From assembly GCF_963678635.1 (NCBI RefSeq), contig NW_026971731.1, positions 62,001-126,000 of the forward strand: a DNA stretch of 64,000 nt, given 5' to 3'. Each line of letters begins with the position of its first letter. Position 1 is the first letter of the stretch. Below, piece by piece: positions 45,520-56,631 of this stretch. The notes under the pieces are model-generated. The model saw nothing but the letters and a program-made list of their open reading frames with translations. It was not told the origin of the DNA and did not search any database. Origin of the DNA: Symsagittifera roscoffensis (Eukaryota; Xenacoelomorpha; Acoela; Convolutidae). The translations under genes and the position numbers were made by a program.

Positions 45520-46623
45520 ATGGACAATTTCAACCTGGATGAATTGATGGACCTGGCAGAGGCATATATGGGACCGATGGTAGATGCGATCTATCGTCGG
45601 CTTATGGAACGAGACTTCGCTCTGGAGGACCCAGAGGTAGTCATGTTGCTGACCGCCCTGATCAACATCTTGGGGCATGACAACCGTGGGGACCGCCCCA
45701 CGGAAGTCCTGTTGATGGCAGCATATGGAGAGAGGGGAGTACTAGACCGCCCGAATATGAGAGTGATGAGGTGGAGAAACGGGGCTCTCTCAGGGAGTGA
45801 CTTGGCGAATGAGCCTGGATTGGGAAGTTCTAGAACTTACCAACCAGGTGAGATGCCTATGCCCTCCAAGCCTAAACCTGGGCTGACGAGAATGCATCAG
45901 GAGATGAAGAGCGAGGCCGCCTCGTCTGGTTCACCACTAAGAGCAGCTGTGCCACCAAGTAGGGCGAAAGTAGAAGAGAAGGTTCAGACGAACCAAACCA
46001 TGCAAGATCTGGATAGGATGAAGCATGAACTGGAAAGGACGAGAAAGGAGCTAGATGAGATGACGAAGACCATGCTCGCCACGGAGGAAGATCGGGACAT
46101 GTGGAAAAGGTTGTTCAAAGACTGCAACAAAAAGCAGGGTCAAGAGCTGGAGCACTTGAGGCAGGATTACAAACGACGATCGGAACAGATGGCATTGGAA
46201 ACCGCAGTGGAGAAAGCGATACCTGCAAGGAGCAATCCTCGTGGGCAGTCCCCGATGGAGCTCTTGACGCCTCGGGAAATGAGCCAAACGGCGGAAACGC
46301 GACTCCCGCTAAGATCAGGTCGAGTGACAATTCCGGACCCTAGTGACACCTTGGGTGATCCAGTCGTGGAGCAAACGATGCAGAGGCTGATAGAAACAGC
46401 TGGACGACTAGTCGCCAGTAAGAAAACACCAGGTTCCGGGGTGACTGCACCCTATGGAACGATCGACGACGCGGGCAGAATACAACTCTCCCAAACAGTG
46501 GTCAGACCAGGGATGAGTGACGTGACGCCACTCATGGGGAGCTCGAAAGCTCCAGAAAGAAGTTTAGAAGATGCCATCGAAGAAATTGTCTCGCGTAATG
46601 GACGTACGAGAACAGTCAATTGA
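45520..46623 (+). pseudogene. Accessory polyprotein N-terminus: helical region and coiled coil, copy B
   Basis: ATG at 45520 begins MDNFNLDELMDLAEAYMG. Residues 1-90 look like a small helical domain, 100-140 are Pro/Ser-rich, and about 150-235 form a strong coiled coil (MKHELERTRKELDEMTKTML, EDRDMWKRLFKDCNKKQGQELEHLRQ). A Pro/Thr-rich linker follows. TGA at 46621-46623 results from a frameshift near 46600-46615. In copy A the equivalent region stays in frame with the SGNH segment. The coiled coil suggests multimerisation. No known family for the first 90 residues. Confidence 0.65.
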
Positions 46624-47338
46624 GATACAATTTCACGGGAGTTCCGGAGACAGATCCGAGAGCTTGCTACAATCGAGCGAATTGGAGCCCAGCAGTGAAC
46701 CTGCAGCAACCACCACTGGGGACATCACATCTGATACTGGGAGACAGCTTGGTCGGAGTTCTGTCGAATTTGAGGACCTCGTGGGTTACCACGGTGATGG
46801 CCTTTGGAGGCGCGACAATAGCCCAGTTATATCGTATGGTGGAACTGATGATTCCAGGGAGGAGTCCCAATGTGATGATCCTGGTTGGGAAAATGACATC
46901 TCCAAGGCTTCAGATGAGCAGGAAGCGCTATGGGAATCATTGATGTTGTGCTTGTTTACAACCGCTTGGCAGAAATTCAATTGCGCGGTACTGACCGTTT
47001 GCACTGTGCCAATGAGCGCGAGGAGCTTGACAGCTGCAGGGAGAAGGCATAACGAAGGAGTCGTCAGGTGGAATAATATCTTGAGGAATCTCGCAAGCCG
47101 GAATGCCGGAAGAACGATCCTCATGGATATTGAACATGCGTTGAGAGCCATGGACCAGGCCAGACTGACCACGGACGGCATCCACTTCGATAGCATCGAA
47201 GGGCAGGCTTGGTTGAATCGAGTCTTCCAAGAGCGCTTGGACGAACTAGAGGCGGAACTCTTTGCTACAGGAATACTGAAGGAAGAAGGAACGACGAATG
47301 ACGCAGTGATTACGACCTTTGTGCCCCCTAACCTGTAA
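46620..47338 (+). pseudogene. SGNH/GDSL-type hydrolase domain of the accessory polyprotein, copy B
   Basis: About 170 residues with the SGNH blocks in order: LILGDSLVG (nucleophile Ser, 46740-46748), VMAFGGATI (block II Gly), ILVGK/ND at 46884-46899 (block III Asn, split by a one-base loss in an A-run) and DGIHFD with D-x2-H at 47174-47185 (block V acid and base). Such enzymes are esterases or acyl hydrolases acting on acetyl or acyl groups. The C-terminal part (EELEAELFATGILKEE...FVPPNL) leads to TAA at 47336-47338, a sense codon in copy A. LINE elements of the CR1 type carry a comparable coiled-coil plus esterase protein. A Ty3-type setting is unusual. Confidence 0.7.
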
Positions 47339-47344
47339 ACACGC

Positions 47345-48460
47345 TTGGGGACGGCCCCGGCCGCCACGAATTATAGACAACAGAGTTCCAGCGAACCGGG
47401 TCAAAGGACAGAGGTGCAAGACCGATTGGGAGAAGCACCGTTGAGGAGAACCATTCATCCTCGAAGAAGACTAGGACCCGTTAACCCGATCGAGGAGGCA
47501 GCCATCACGTCTAGATCTGACACAAGATCGGAGACGACGAGTAACAGTAGAGAGGAGAGACGCCCGGGCAGAAGCTCTTCGATGTCGTCAAGAGCCATAC
47601 CCTCTCCCTGGTATGTATACAAAGATGAGTTAATGAAGCTGGATCTCCAGAGGGTGAGCTTCATCGAAGACGCAAGGAGGATGCTGAATGGAGCGAGACT
47701 GTCCGTTAGCAGGCGGTACTCGACAACAGGTGTAGACTGGCTGATAGCCGCCAGTATAAACTTCAGCTCTACAACGGCCTTGAGATTTGCTGATCTAGAG
47801 GGACTGCCCCCTAATAACACAATGGGACCGGTGAACGCGAGACCATTGCTAGATGTGAGTTTGAACCATGATGAAGGGAATTGAGAGGAAAGACCAGGAA
47901 GATTTCTGACAACGAGAGCGCCGATTGGACTACATGTAAAGATGTTCAGGCAAGTGACGGCACCCCCTGGTCATGTGAAAGAGAGAATATACCCGAAACT
48001 AGTGAATCAGAATGGTGATGTCCAAAGATACGGTGGATTGAAAGCAATAAAGAAAGATGAGACCATCTTCGCCGCCTATGACAAGGCAGAAATAAGGAAG
48101 GCCAAAATCATGATTGTGGCGAATTCAGAGTTCGTGCAAACTTCCAAGTCTCTGTTTTGGCCGGACGTCATAATGTTGGCAGCGGTCGATCTGGACCTAC
48201 TACAGGCAGTGTCCATGGCTATAGGGGTACAAAGGCAGACGGACATGAACCCAATCACGATCGTGTTTGCTGCCGTCAATGACCATCTACACAGTAGAGG
48301 TTCTCTGAGCAGACTCAGAGATCCTACAACGGCAGAGAATGCAGTATGGCCAGCAATAAAGGACATCCTTGATTCGATGGGTGAGGTGGTGGATGCAACG
48401 AAAGAAGCGGCGTTCAATAAGATAACACCGAAAAAAGTATTCGCGTTGTCTCCGGGGTAA
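47345..48460 (+). pseudogene. Accessory polyprotein, Arg/Ser-rich linker and unknown domain, copy B
   Basis: Same frame as the upstream hydrolase. The first 80 residues are Arg/Ser/Glu-rich (disordered), then YVYKDELMKLDLQRVSFIEDARRML and SINFSSTTALRFADLEGLPP. After a TGA at 47882-47884 the frame continues: MFRQVTAPPGHVKER, KAKIMIVANSEFV, LFWPDVIMLAAVDLDLL, MNPITIVFAAVNDHLHSRG. The last part, with an N-D-H after a hydrophobic strand, looks loosely like another SGNH-type core but lacks a visible nucleophile block. TAA at 48458-48460 is Tyr in copy A. Confidence 0.55.
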
Positions 48461-50134
48461 TATTGTCTCCCGGATGGACTGAAGTTCGTGTATGCGATTG
48501 TGACCTTGCTGTCGGAAAGAAAATATAATGTGATCATATCAGCCCCAAATCGCATGATAGAGATGGAGAACCTGAGGCCACTCAGGGCTGAACTACCTGC
48601 AGTGTGGTCAGATATCTCGAACGCGATGAAAGGATTCAAGGACCATGCGCTGCACATGTTAGTTTTGGATGAAGTGCTGGGATTGGAACTGTCCAATTTC
48701 AGTCGACAGCTCAAATTGAAGCCGGGGATAGACGATGACCATCGCGTAATCGTATCGATGTCGAACGATTTATGGTTCCGAGCAATGGAAAAAACAGGGG
48801 AAAGCGCGAAAAGGAAAAATTCACTAGAGACGAGAGCTCAATTGGAAGCGATGGTTTTGAGAACGAAGCCGGAAGCCAACCAGTGGCTACACCTGAATCC
48901 TAGAGTAGCGGCATGGGGTGCAGATGCTTCTGAGCAAGGCCCTGTGATGATCACGAAGATCCATGCCTACCTGTTGAAGGAGGTGAATCTGGCGGAAAAT
49001 GCCGAAGAAAAGACCGCTGAATTCACAAACAGAATGTGTCAAATTACCCCGGAAACCTTCTGAACCCAGGAACTGAAGGGACAGGAAGGCTTTGAAAGGA
49101 CAGACAGCATGCTGGAAGGTTTGGGAGCCGGATGGACCGCGTCCTTCTTGGCAAAAGTCTACCCGAAAGTTTCTCATTACTTGATCAAGGAATTCCTCCA
49201 AGCAGTAGTGGAAGTGTCAATAGTGGAACTAATAGCCTTGTTCGTGACGTTTGGAGCACAGAGTTTTGTGAAGGGGCCGGTGATGCTGCTCACCGAAGGG
49301 ATCCAGAACTTGCGGCTAGATGGACTTCTGACATTGATTGCGATCACCCACGGAAACTTGGGAGGTTTGATGAGATTGACACGTTGCCCAGAGCAGATGA
49401 AAGAGAGAGTGAGGAATTTGGATCTGAAGAAGTCCACGGACTCGTGGAATAAGATGAGAGACTTAAGACACACTCTTATCCAATATCTCTGACAAAAAAA
49501 TCGCTTTGGAACGGGAGAGGATGAGACGATTGAGAAATAAGAGGATGTCAGACGATATGTTGGAGGCATGCCCCTGCTAACCGATCTGAGCTTAGCCATG
49601 AGAACCGATCCCTTGGCGCTGATCAGAGGGGTCACGGAGTTCGTGACAGTGATCTATGGACCAGCGGTCACGTTCGCGTTCCCTGACGTTAAAGTGGAAG
49701 CGTATAGGAGGTCTATGCTGCACCTGAACCTCATATCAGCGGTGGACGGAAGTGCACTGAACTGGTGTGAGCAGCGCACGTTGCGGGAACTCATGAGTGA
49801 AGATATGTTATTTGCGAAAATATCAGAACCAGAGATGACAGTAATCAATTTTGACGATCACTTCCGTGATCGCATGGGAGAAGTAGAGAGAGGACACGTC
49901 GAAGTGTTCCCGAAGCTTTGGAATCTGTGGTCCTATGATAAAACGAATGATGAAATAACCAGAGTGTCTCGTCTCACTGCAGCATATCATGAAGTGAGAG
50001 AAGGAACGAAGGACTGGGGTGATTACGAGAAGCTGCCGGAAACAATCCCTAAATTCCCTCTGATAGGAAGGATGTTACTCAGAGCAGTCTCCGTGGTACA
50101 AACTCCTAGATTGAGAGCATTCGAAACCAATTAA
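48461..50134 (+). pseudogene. Accessory polyprotein, large helical segment, copy B
   Basis: Frame 2 continues through TGA at 49061, TGA at 49490 and TAA at 49538 to TAA at 50132. At the first three the copy-A units have sense codons. Landmarks are LPDGLKFVYAIVTLLSERKYNVIIS, LVLDEVLGLELSNFSRQLKLKPG, VSHYLIKEFLQAVVEVSIVELIALFV, LTEGIQNLRLDGLLTLIAI, MRTDPLALIRGVTEFVTVIYG, SALNWCEQRTLRELMSE and INFDDHFRDRMGEVERG. Mostly amphipathic helices, no transmembrane pattern, no metal or nucleotide motif that I recognise. Some blocks resemble a nucleocapsid-like all-helical fold in composition only. Confidence 0.55.
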
Positions 50135-50878
50135 AGGAGAGTAGGGAATTTTGAGGCAACGATGGTCACATCTTTTGTGGGAAGAAATGCCGCTGTGTTA
50201 CAGTACACACGATTTGCCTATACGGATCAAGCGACGAGAAGGCGATTAAGCAACGGCGCGACTCCCAAGCCTGGAAGATTTGACGAAGAATGGGCGGGAC
50301 TAGGCTTGGCGCCTATGAAAATAAGAGGCAGGACCGAGCTGCCTGAGGCCTCTTTGATCCTGACTTGTGTAAAATCGGAGATGAAAGTAGTAGGAACGCT
50401 GCAAACGAGAACTTTCTTAGCACCCTTCGGCCGCGGAGAAATCAAAGTGGTCCATGGAGAGGAGGAAGATAGATCGGCCGGTACATTGCTCATACTGAGA
50501 TTCCCGGAAGAAGCCGACAATGATGAAAAAGGACCGTCGAGCTCGAACAAGGATAAGTCAGAAGTAGATGACGGACGAGAGGACGGATAGGGAGGAAGCC
50601 GTCAAACCGAAGAACCCATGCAACAAGATCAAGCTGGTGGGGAAGACTACAGGGCATCGACAGGAGGAACACCCAGCCTGGATTTCAATATCTTCAGTGA
50701 TCTTGAGATCAATGCAGATACGTTGGAAACGACAGAGCCAGCGGATGAAGGCATCTCGACACTGGAGCCTCCGTCAGCTTTCATGGAAATGAAACGGAAT
50801 TTGCCGGAGAGCAGCTCTCCTGGCAATTCAAGAAATAACAAAGCATCCTCATGGAATCGCCCAGGAGGAGAAGATTAG
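50135..50878 (+). pseudogene. Accessory polyprotein, FVGRN segment and acidic linker, copy B
   Basis: Still frame 2. ATMVTSFVGRNAAVLQYTRF (50159 onward), RGRTELPEASLILTCVKSEMKV, FGRGEIKVVHGEEEDRSAGTLLILRF, then a Ser/Asp/Lys-rich stretch, TAG at 50588, and LDFNIFSDLEINADTLETTEP, LPESSSPGNSRNN. The middle part alternates short beta-like strands. The rest is disordered and acidic. Function unknown. Confidence 0.5.
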
Positions 50879-51703
50879 AGGGCTCAGCTAGAGTACCTGT
50901 CTTGGGAATATTGCCCAAAGAGGAGTGGGAAGTTCATCACCGAGACCATGAGAGTAGGACGGGATGCAAATTGGACAGAGTGGCGTTCTTGGAAGAGGTC
51001 TGGACAGTAGTTCAGAGCTATGGGACCCAGTCCATCCTCAAAACAGGTCTCAACCGACCATTGATGCGGGAAGTCCTTGATAAGTTTGACGAGTGTGAAG
51101 GGAGATTGAGTGAGTTGTTGATCGATTCGGCCACTGACCAAAGTGAAGCGAACTCTCCCATCAAGATGACGCCGCAGGACAACAAAGGAGGTGGTGTATC
51201 TGTCAAGAACCAGGAAAGGGACGATGCGATCGAAGTTGGTGATTGATAAGATCAATGAAATGAAAATGAAGTTAGGCAGCAGAGTGATGCCGAGAAGAGT
51301 AGGAAAGACGAAAGTGGATTCAGAGATATCGGTGAAAGTTGCGAATTCAGCAAAGCGAAAGCGAGTTGAAGAGATCATGGATTTGGGACAAGGTGACTAT
51401 CAATTGTCTGACACGGATAAGATGCTGACTGATATAACGATGGTGCCACCCATTCTCATGGCGGGGATAAAGTCAACAGGCTATAAATCCAGAAGGAGTG
51501 ACCGCACTCTGACTGGAGCAACCTTAGAAATGGAGATACTCAGCCAATGTGGAGAGAGCACAAGGAGGGACTTTAAGCCATCTCCCATGAATCACGGAAA
51601 GGGAAGTGTCGCAGGACAACTAGTGCCAGTGGAATATAACCGACTGACAGTGTCGGGGTTGTGTCGATACATGAACCCACCGGTGGATACATGGAGCTGT
51701 TAG
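50851..51703 (+). pseudogene. Accessory polyprotein, KRKRVEE segment, copy B
   Basis: Two frames, 50851-51246 and 51191-51703, overlap across a frameshift. The first has PRRRRLEGSARVP, EEWEVHHRDHES and a helical LMREVLDKFDECEGRLSELL part that is deleted from copy A. The second has ANSAKRKRVEEIMDLGQGD, MVPPILMAGIKSTGYKS, LTGATLEMEILSQCGEST and LVPVEYNRLTVSG. Basic clusters could be nuclear localisation signals. No domain recognised. Confidence 0.5.
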
Positions 51704-52533
51704 AATACCGAAACTCGGCTAGAGGGTATTTGATGGCTTTAGAAGACAAGGGTGCCAAGGATGGTTATCTGGAGATAATGCTGCAAGGCACCACCCTCAA
51801 GCAAAAGGCGTACGGGACCTTAGCGTCGTCTGAGATACAGGCAGAAACGATAGAGCAGTTGGTGAGCCTTCCATGGAAAGCAGTAGTATTACGGTACTTC
51901 GAAGAAGAAATGAGGACTGCGCCGAAAATACATGCTCTCATGGCAGTACCTTACGTAAGGACAGAGTTACAATTGAGGTTTGCCTGGTGCCTGATGGGAC
52001 TGACTCGCGAAGAGTACGATTCGGAAGAAAGGAAGAGATCAAAGGGAGAAAAGGGTTTCCTTATGACAAATCTGAGGGATCTGATGATCCAAGAGGGAGA
52101 AGCAATAGCGTTTGCGAAAAGGAGAGACGCTCTCTGTTTCATTCGATTCATGATAGAACAGATCTCAGTACCAGCATTGAACACCTGTGTCAAGATGCTG
52201 AGGGAGGGCGATGCGCGAGCGAAAGTCTTACTCTTGCTAGAACTGCTGGATATACATCAAGGCAAACCGATGAGGGTGAACATGAAAGAACCCGAGGAGT
52301 TAGCGCCCATGAGAAAGATAGACGAAATCAGGAGATTCTCAAACAAGGAGCTGAGACTCACTAAAGAATCTATGGGGGCATTGCCGAAGTCCAGTGAATA
52401 CTGTGGACCAATTAAGAAGAAGTCGTACAGCTACGTATCCGGAGCTCCTGAAAGAAGACATACGCGATTGCTTCTTCGATTACGAACAGGCAGTGTTGCT
52501 AAGATTCTGGATGTCGAGAATTGTGACGATTAA
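51661..52533 (+). pseudogene. Accessory polyprotein, YLEIMLQGTTL segment, copy B
   Basis: A 290-codon open frame. LEYRNSARGYLMALEDKG, YLEIMLQGTTLKQKAYGTL, ETIEQLVSLPWKAVVLRYFEEEMR, LQLRFAWCLMGLTREEYDSEERKRS, then a portion (52070-52533) missing from copy A: AKRRDALCFIRFMIEQISVPAL and ARAKVLLLLELLDIHQGKPM. Helical, Arg/Glu/Leu-rich. Function unknown. It ends TAA after a frameshift, while the homologous frame continues downstream. Confidence 0.5.
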
Positions 52534-52617
52534 GAGCACTACCAATCCTCAGAATAAATTGGGATTGATCTTGGAAGAAGAGGTGACTGCACCTTCCGTA
52601 CCAAAATCCGCAAAAAA

Positions 52618-53820
52618 GTGGAGTTTGGGTTGGGATTCTCAGATGAATTGCTGAGGACGAGCTTGATGGTGGTGTGGGAATTGATGAGGCCATCATGGTG
52701 TCCTAGTCCCAACGCTGACTCGATATTAAGGGCGACACAAGACGTGCAGAGGGAACTGAATGCAGACTGTAACCTGCGTGACCTTAACATCATATATAAT
52801 GTGATGACAACGGCCTCTAGGAGCAACGGGGAAGATAAAGTGGAGTTGCCTGGCTGGGGACCAGAAGACTGGGTTAAACCTGGTAGCTGTCTGGCGGAAG
52901 TCTGCGAACTGGAGGGTCACGTTTGTGGAGGTCTGGACTGTGTGGAGACCTTAGAGAAACAACACAAGCAATTGATGGCGGTATTGTTCGGAAACGTCGT
53001 GATGAAAGCAAGGACAGAAACGGAACTGATAGCAGATTGCCATGGAGGAACCGAGGTGATTCTAGTGACTGCACTAGGATTCTACAACATGTTTGGTTCT
53101 TTAGAGTCACTATTGAATCTAGAACAGAAACATGAGATGGTCAAAGCCATCAGTGTAGAAGTGTTCCCAGGAGTTCTGCAGACTGAGCAGAAATACATAG
53201 GAAAATGGAGGGAAGCAATCGAGACGGAAATGAACATTAGACACAGTGAGACTTATTGTAGACCATCAGGAGCACGATATTTGGTGGGTTCAACATTGGC
53301 TCCAATGTGCAAGAGCAGATACCCTGTACACTTCGTAGCAGGAATGGATGTAAAAAGTACGAGAACGATCGTGGATCAAGCCTACTCAGTGCCAAAATGT
53401 GTGAGACTAACAAGAAAGTCTGAAAAATCTTATGAGTTGCTATGCATGAGTTGCTATGCTATGATGTTCTCAACAGTTCCAGCGAGAACCAAGGAAGAGT
53501 TGGAATCGATACTGGGAAAGAAGTTTATGGGATACGTGAGCGGGAACTTCAGTGACTTTGAGAGACAGAAACAGAGAGGATCAACTGTTACAGATTACAA
53601 TACAGTAGACGAAAATGATGAAGTCCACCGAGTGATGATGGAAGTGGAACCATTACTGGAAGCTTCGGGAAAACGTAATTGGAGGAGCATCATGTTGACA
53701 CATGATGAGTTTCCTTGTCACTGCTTGCTGCAGACTTGGTGTTATCCCAAGCGTAGTAATCTTATGTTGATCTGGGACTCTGGAGAGCTGCTCTCCATGG
53801 GTTTACCAGACTCATCATAA
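52618..53820 (+). pseudogene. Accessory polyprotein, Cys-containing domain, copy B
   Basis: The longest single open piece (400 codons). VVWELMRPSWCPSPN, VELPGWGPEDWVKPGSCLAE, VCELEGHVCGGLDCVETLEK, TETELIADCHGGTEVILVTALGF, SIEVFPGVLQTEQKYIGKW-type sequence, PSGARYLVGSTLAPM, KSRYPVHFVAGMDVKSTRTI, ELLCMSCYAMMFSTVPART and SIMLTHDEFPCHCLLQTWC. Paired cysteines and a C-H-G-G-T-E motif suggest a folded, possibly metal-binding or enzymatic domain, but I cannot name it. Copy A's tandem units are cut by the family-C insert at VKST. Confidence 0.5.
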
Positions 53821-54493
53821 TCCATAACAATAGTGATAGTGGGAGTTATGATGGTAATACGATGGCTGGAGGCTCATGTGAGGGAAAACAATAGACATGA
53901 AGCGCCAACGAGAGAACAGTTGCATAATTGGATTGTCTAAAAGATTTAGATCTTTTTGAGACAATGTGCAAAATCCTAAACATTCCGATGGAAGTGAAGA
54001 AGATATGGGCAAGAAAACGATTGATGCCATGGTTCAGAGCTAACATGACTGCATGGTTATTTGAATACGCTAAGAAGCATATGTTGAAGCACGGCAGAGT
54101 GTACAGTGGATATCAGCTGGACATTGGAGCGGGAGCCTTCAAGCGAGCTTTCGGGACTCATCGGAATGCAGTGACCACCGCAGTGAAAAGAATTTCCAGG
54201 ACTAGTGAACGTAGTGGAAAGGAGAAGGCGGAGATGTTGAAGGAACATTTGGAGAGAATTGTGACGTTGTGTCTCCACAGCAGCTTCTGCAGGAACAGAG
54301 AATCTAACGTGGATTCCCTACCTTGTTGCAAACAGAGGGTAGAAGAGCAGAAGTGTTGGAGGACTGCTTCCAACATCGTCAGGATAGCTAACGATGTGTT
54401 GCAGGACACATAGACTGAAAGTGCAGAGTCAGTATCACAGGAGGAGGAGATGGAACATTGGCAAATGGTCGAGAAAACAAGAAGCAAGGAGTA
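53821..54493 (+). pseudogene. Accessory polyprotein C-terminus, copy B
   Basis: After TAA at 53818-53820 the frame still codes (VMMVIRWLEAHVRENN), then a shift near 53930 leads to 53928-54413: LDLFETMCKILNIPMEVKKI, MPWFRANMTAWLFEYAKKHM, YQLDIGAGAFKRAFGTHRNAV and a Cys-rich SSFCRNRESN...CCKQRVEEQKC end. After TAG at 54411-54413 an acidic SVSQEEEMEHWQMVEKTRS piece runs to TAA at 54491-54493. A basic 63-codon frame at 54458-54649 (KRRKRRKQR) overlaps out of phase and may be chance. No homolog elsewhere in the window. Confidence 0.45.
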
Positions 54494-55278
54494 AGAGAAT
54501 TAGAAGAATTTAGAAGTTTTAGAATTTCTAAACGACGAAAAAGAAGAAAACAAAGGAGTGATGAAGAAAAGTTAAAAATGAAGAATTGTTTTATGTGTGT
54601 GAAAAACTCAAGTGAGAAACCAAACAACCAAGTTGTAATTGAAAACTGAAACATTTAGTTGAGTTTTGAACATTGGAGATTTTGTTGCATTTATAAATTT
54701 GCATTTTGATTTTTAGCGAAGTGGCTTTAGAGACACTTATTATTTATTTAGAAAGGCTTAAGAGGAAAGTATATATAAATATTCCAGCCTGCATGATTGT
54801 TTTTAATCACTTAGGACGATTGATCACTTTGTGGTGACATGAAAGACTTGAGTAATTTCTTGGAGAGGGAGATTGTTGCATTGTTTTTTCTAACCACAGA
54901 GTTTCTTAGTTTTAATATTCAGGGCAATAAACAAGCAAGATTTCCGAAGGGAAGGAGCATAGTGGGATAATTTTAGCTTGTTGGTTGGCAGGACTGTCCT
55001 GCAAACCAACATTTTTTAAATCCAAGAGAAAAAGTTTTTAATCAGGACATTGACATTGGAAGTCAGAAAAGACGTTTTTATCTTGGGTCAAATCCTTAGT
55101 GTGCAGATTAATGAAAGAATTTGAAGGCTATATTGATGTAGTATGATGCCATTTGTGTCGCTGTGACGCGGATAAAAGTAATTTCGTGCATTTTGTAAAC
55201 TCTGTTCGATGACACTGTGCCGATTATACGAACATTGCGAGATTCAATGAGGACATTGACCGGACTGTCCAGGGAGTA
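54494..55278 (+). other. 3' untranslated region of copy B
   Basis: No gene. It is duplicated almost exactly at 55847-56631. The purine tract before the 3' LTR is weak (CGGGGAGTA just before TGTGAC). Confidence 0.55.
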
Positions 55279-56631
55279 TGTGACATTCGACCATAATGGC
55301 CAAAATGCAATCTCTGCAGATATCGAATCTTTAGCAGCGAGCCTTCCGAGTTGGTGATTTGGAAAGATTAAGAGCGTTATTCGAACAATAAAACAAAACG
55401 TGAAGGTTGAAGGATTCGGAAATTCAAAATTTTTAAATTTTCGAAGTGATTACGTAACATTTCTGAGAAACGTCAGAAACGGCCATTTTGGCTAAAACGA
55501 GAAAGAAAAACACAACAACATTAGCTGCGCTGACGACAACTACGAAAATCGTGATTGAAAAACAACAGCAGATTGCAAGAATAGCAGAGAGCGTTCCGAG
55601 TTGCAACTATTGTGCCGCTACAATAGTTGCAAGGCCGTTGCGAACAACGGTGAAGGGTGGAAGATAGCCTTCCGGATTACGAAGAAATCAAGATTAACGA
55701 GCTTGATTCAGTGGATTCAAGAATCCGGAAGGGTTTCGGAACTGAGACTTTTGTCCTTTTATATAAACTTTTAGCTTCCTGTCATGTCCTGACTTGAATT
55801 TAATTAATATCTGGATTCATTTTGCTAGGATGAGAAGCAAGGAGAAAGAGAATTAGAAGAATTTAGAAGTTTTAGAACTTCTAAACGACGAAAAAGAAGA
55901 AAACAAAGGAGTGATGAGGAAAAGTTAAAATTGAAGAATTGTTTTATGTGTGTGAAAAACTCAAGTGAGAAACCAAACAACCAAGTTGTAATTGAAAACT
56001 GAAACATTTAGTTGAGTTTTGAACATTGGAGAGTTTGTTGCATTTATAAATTTGCATTTTGATTTTTAGCGAAGTGGCTTTAGAGACACTTATTATTTAT
56101 TTAGAAAGGCTTAAGAGGAAAGTATATATAAATATTCCAGCCTGCATGATTGTTTTAAATCACTTAGGACGATTGATCACTTTGTGGTGACATGAAAGAC
56201 TTGAGTAATTTCTTGGAGAGGGAGATTGTTGCATTGTTTTTTCTAACCACAGAGTTTCTTAGTTTTAATATTCAGGACAATAAACAAGCAAGATTTCCGA
56301 AGGGAAGGAGCATAGTAGGATAAGTTTAGCTTGTTGGTTGGCAGGACTGTCCTGCAAACCAACATTTTTTAAATCCAAGAGAAAAAGTTTTCAATCAGGA
56401 CATTGACATTGGAAGTCAGAAAAGACGTTTTTATCTTGGGTCAAATCCTTAGTGTGCAGATTAATGAAAGAATTTGAAGGCTATATTGATGTAGTATGAA
56501 GCCATTTGTGTCGCTGTGACGCGGATAAAAGTAATTTCGTGCAATTTGTAAATTCTGTTCGATGACACTGTGCCGATTATACGAACATTGCGAGATTCAA
56601 TGAGGACATTGACCGGACTGTCCGGGGAGTA

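Noticed and set aside
48000..50134. Accessory helical segment as a viral nucleocapsid
   Set aside because: Only overall helical composition supports it. No conserved nucleocapsid motif is visible.
44429..53110. Minus-strand open frames in copy B
   Set aside because: Antisense shadows of the plus-strand accessory ORF. They are conserved with copy A only because the sense sequence is.
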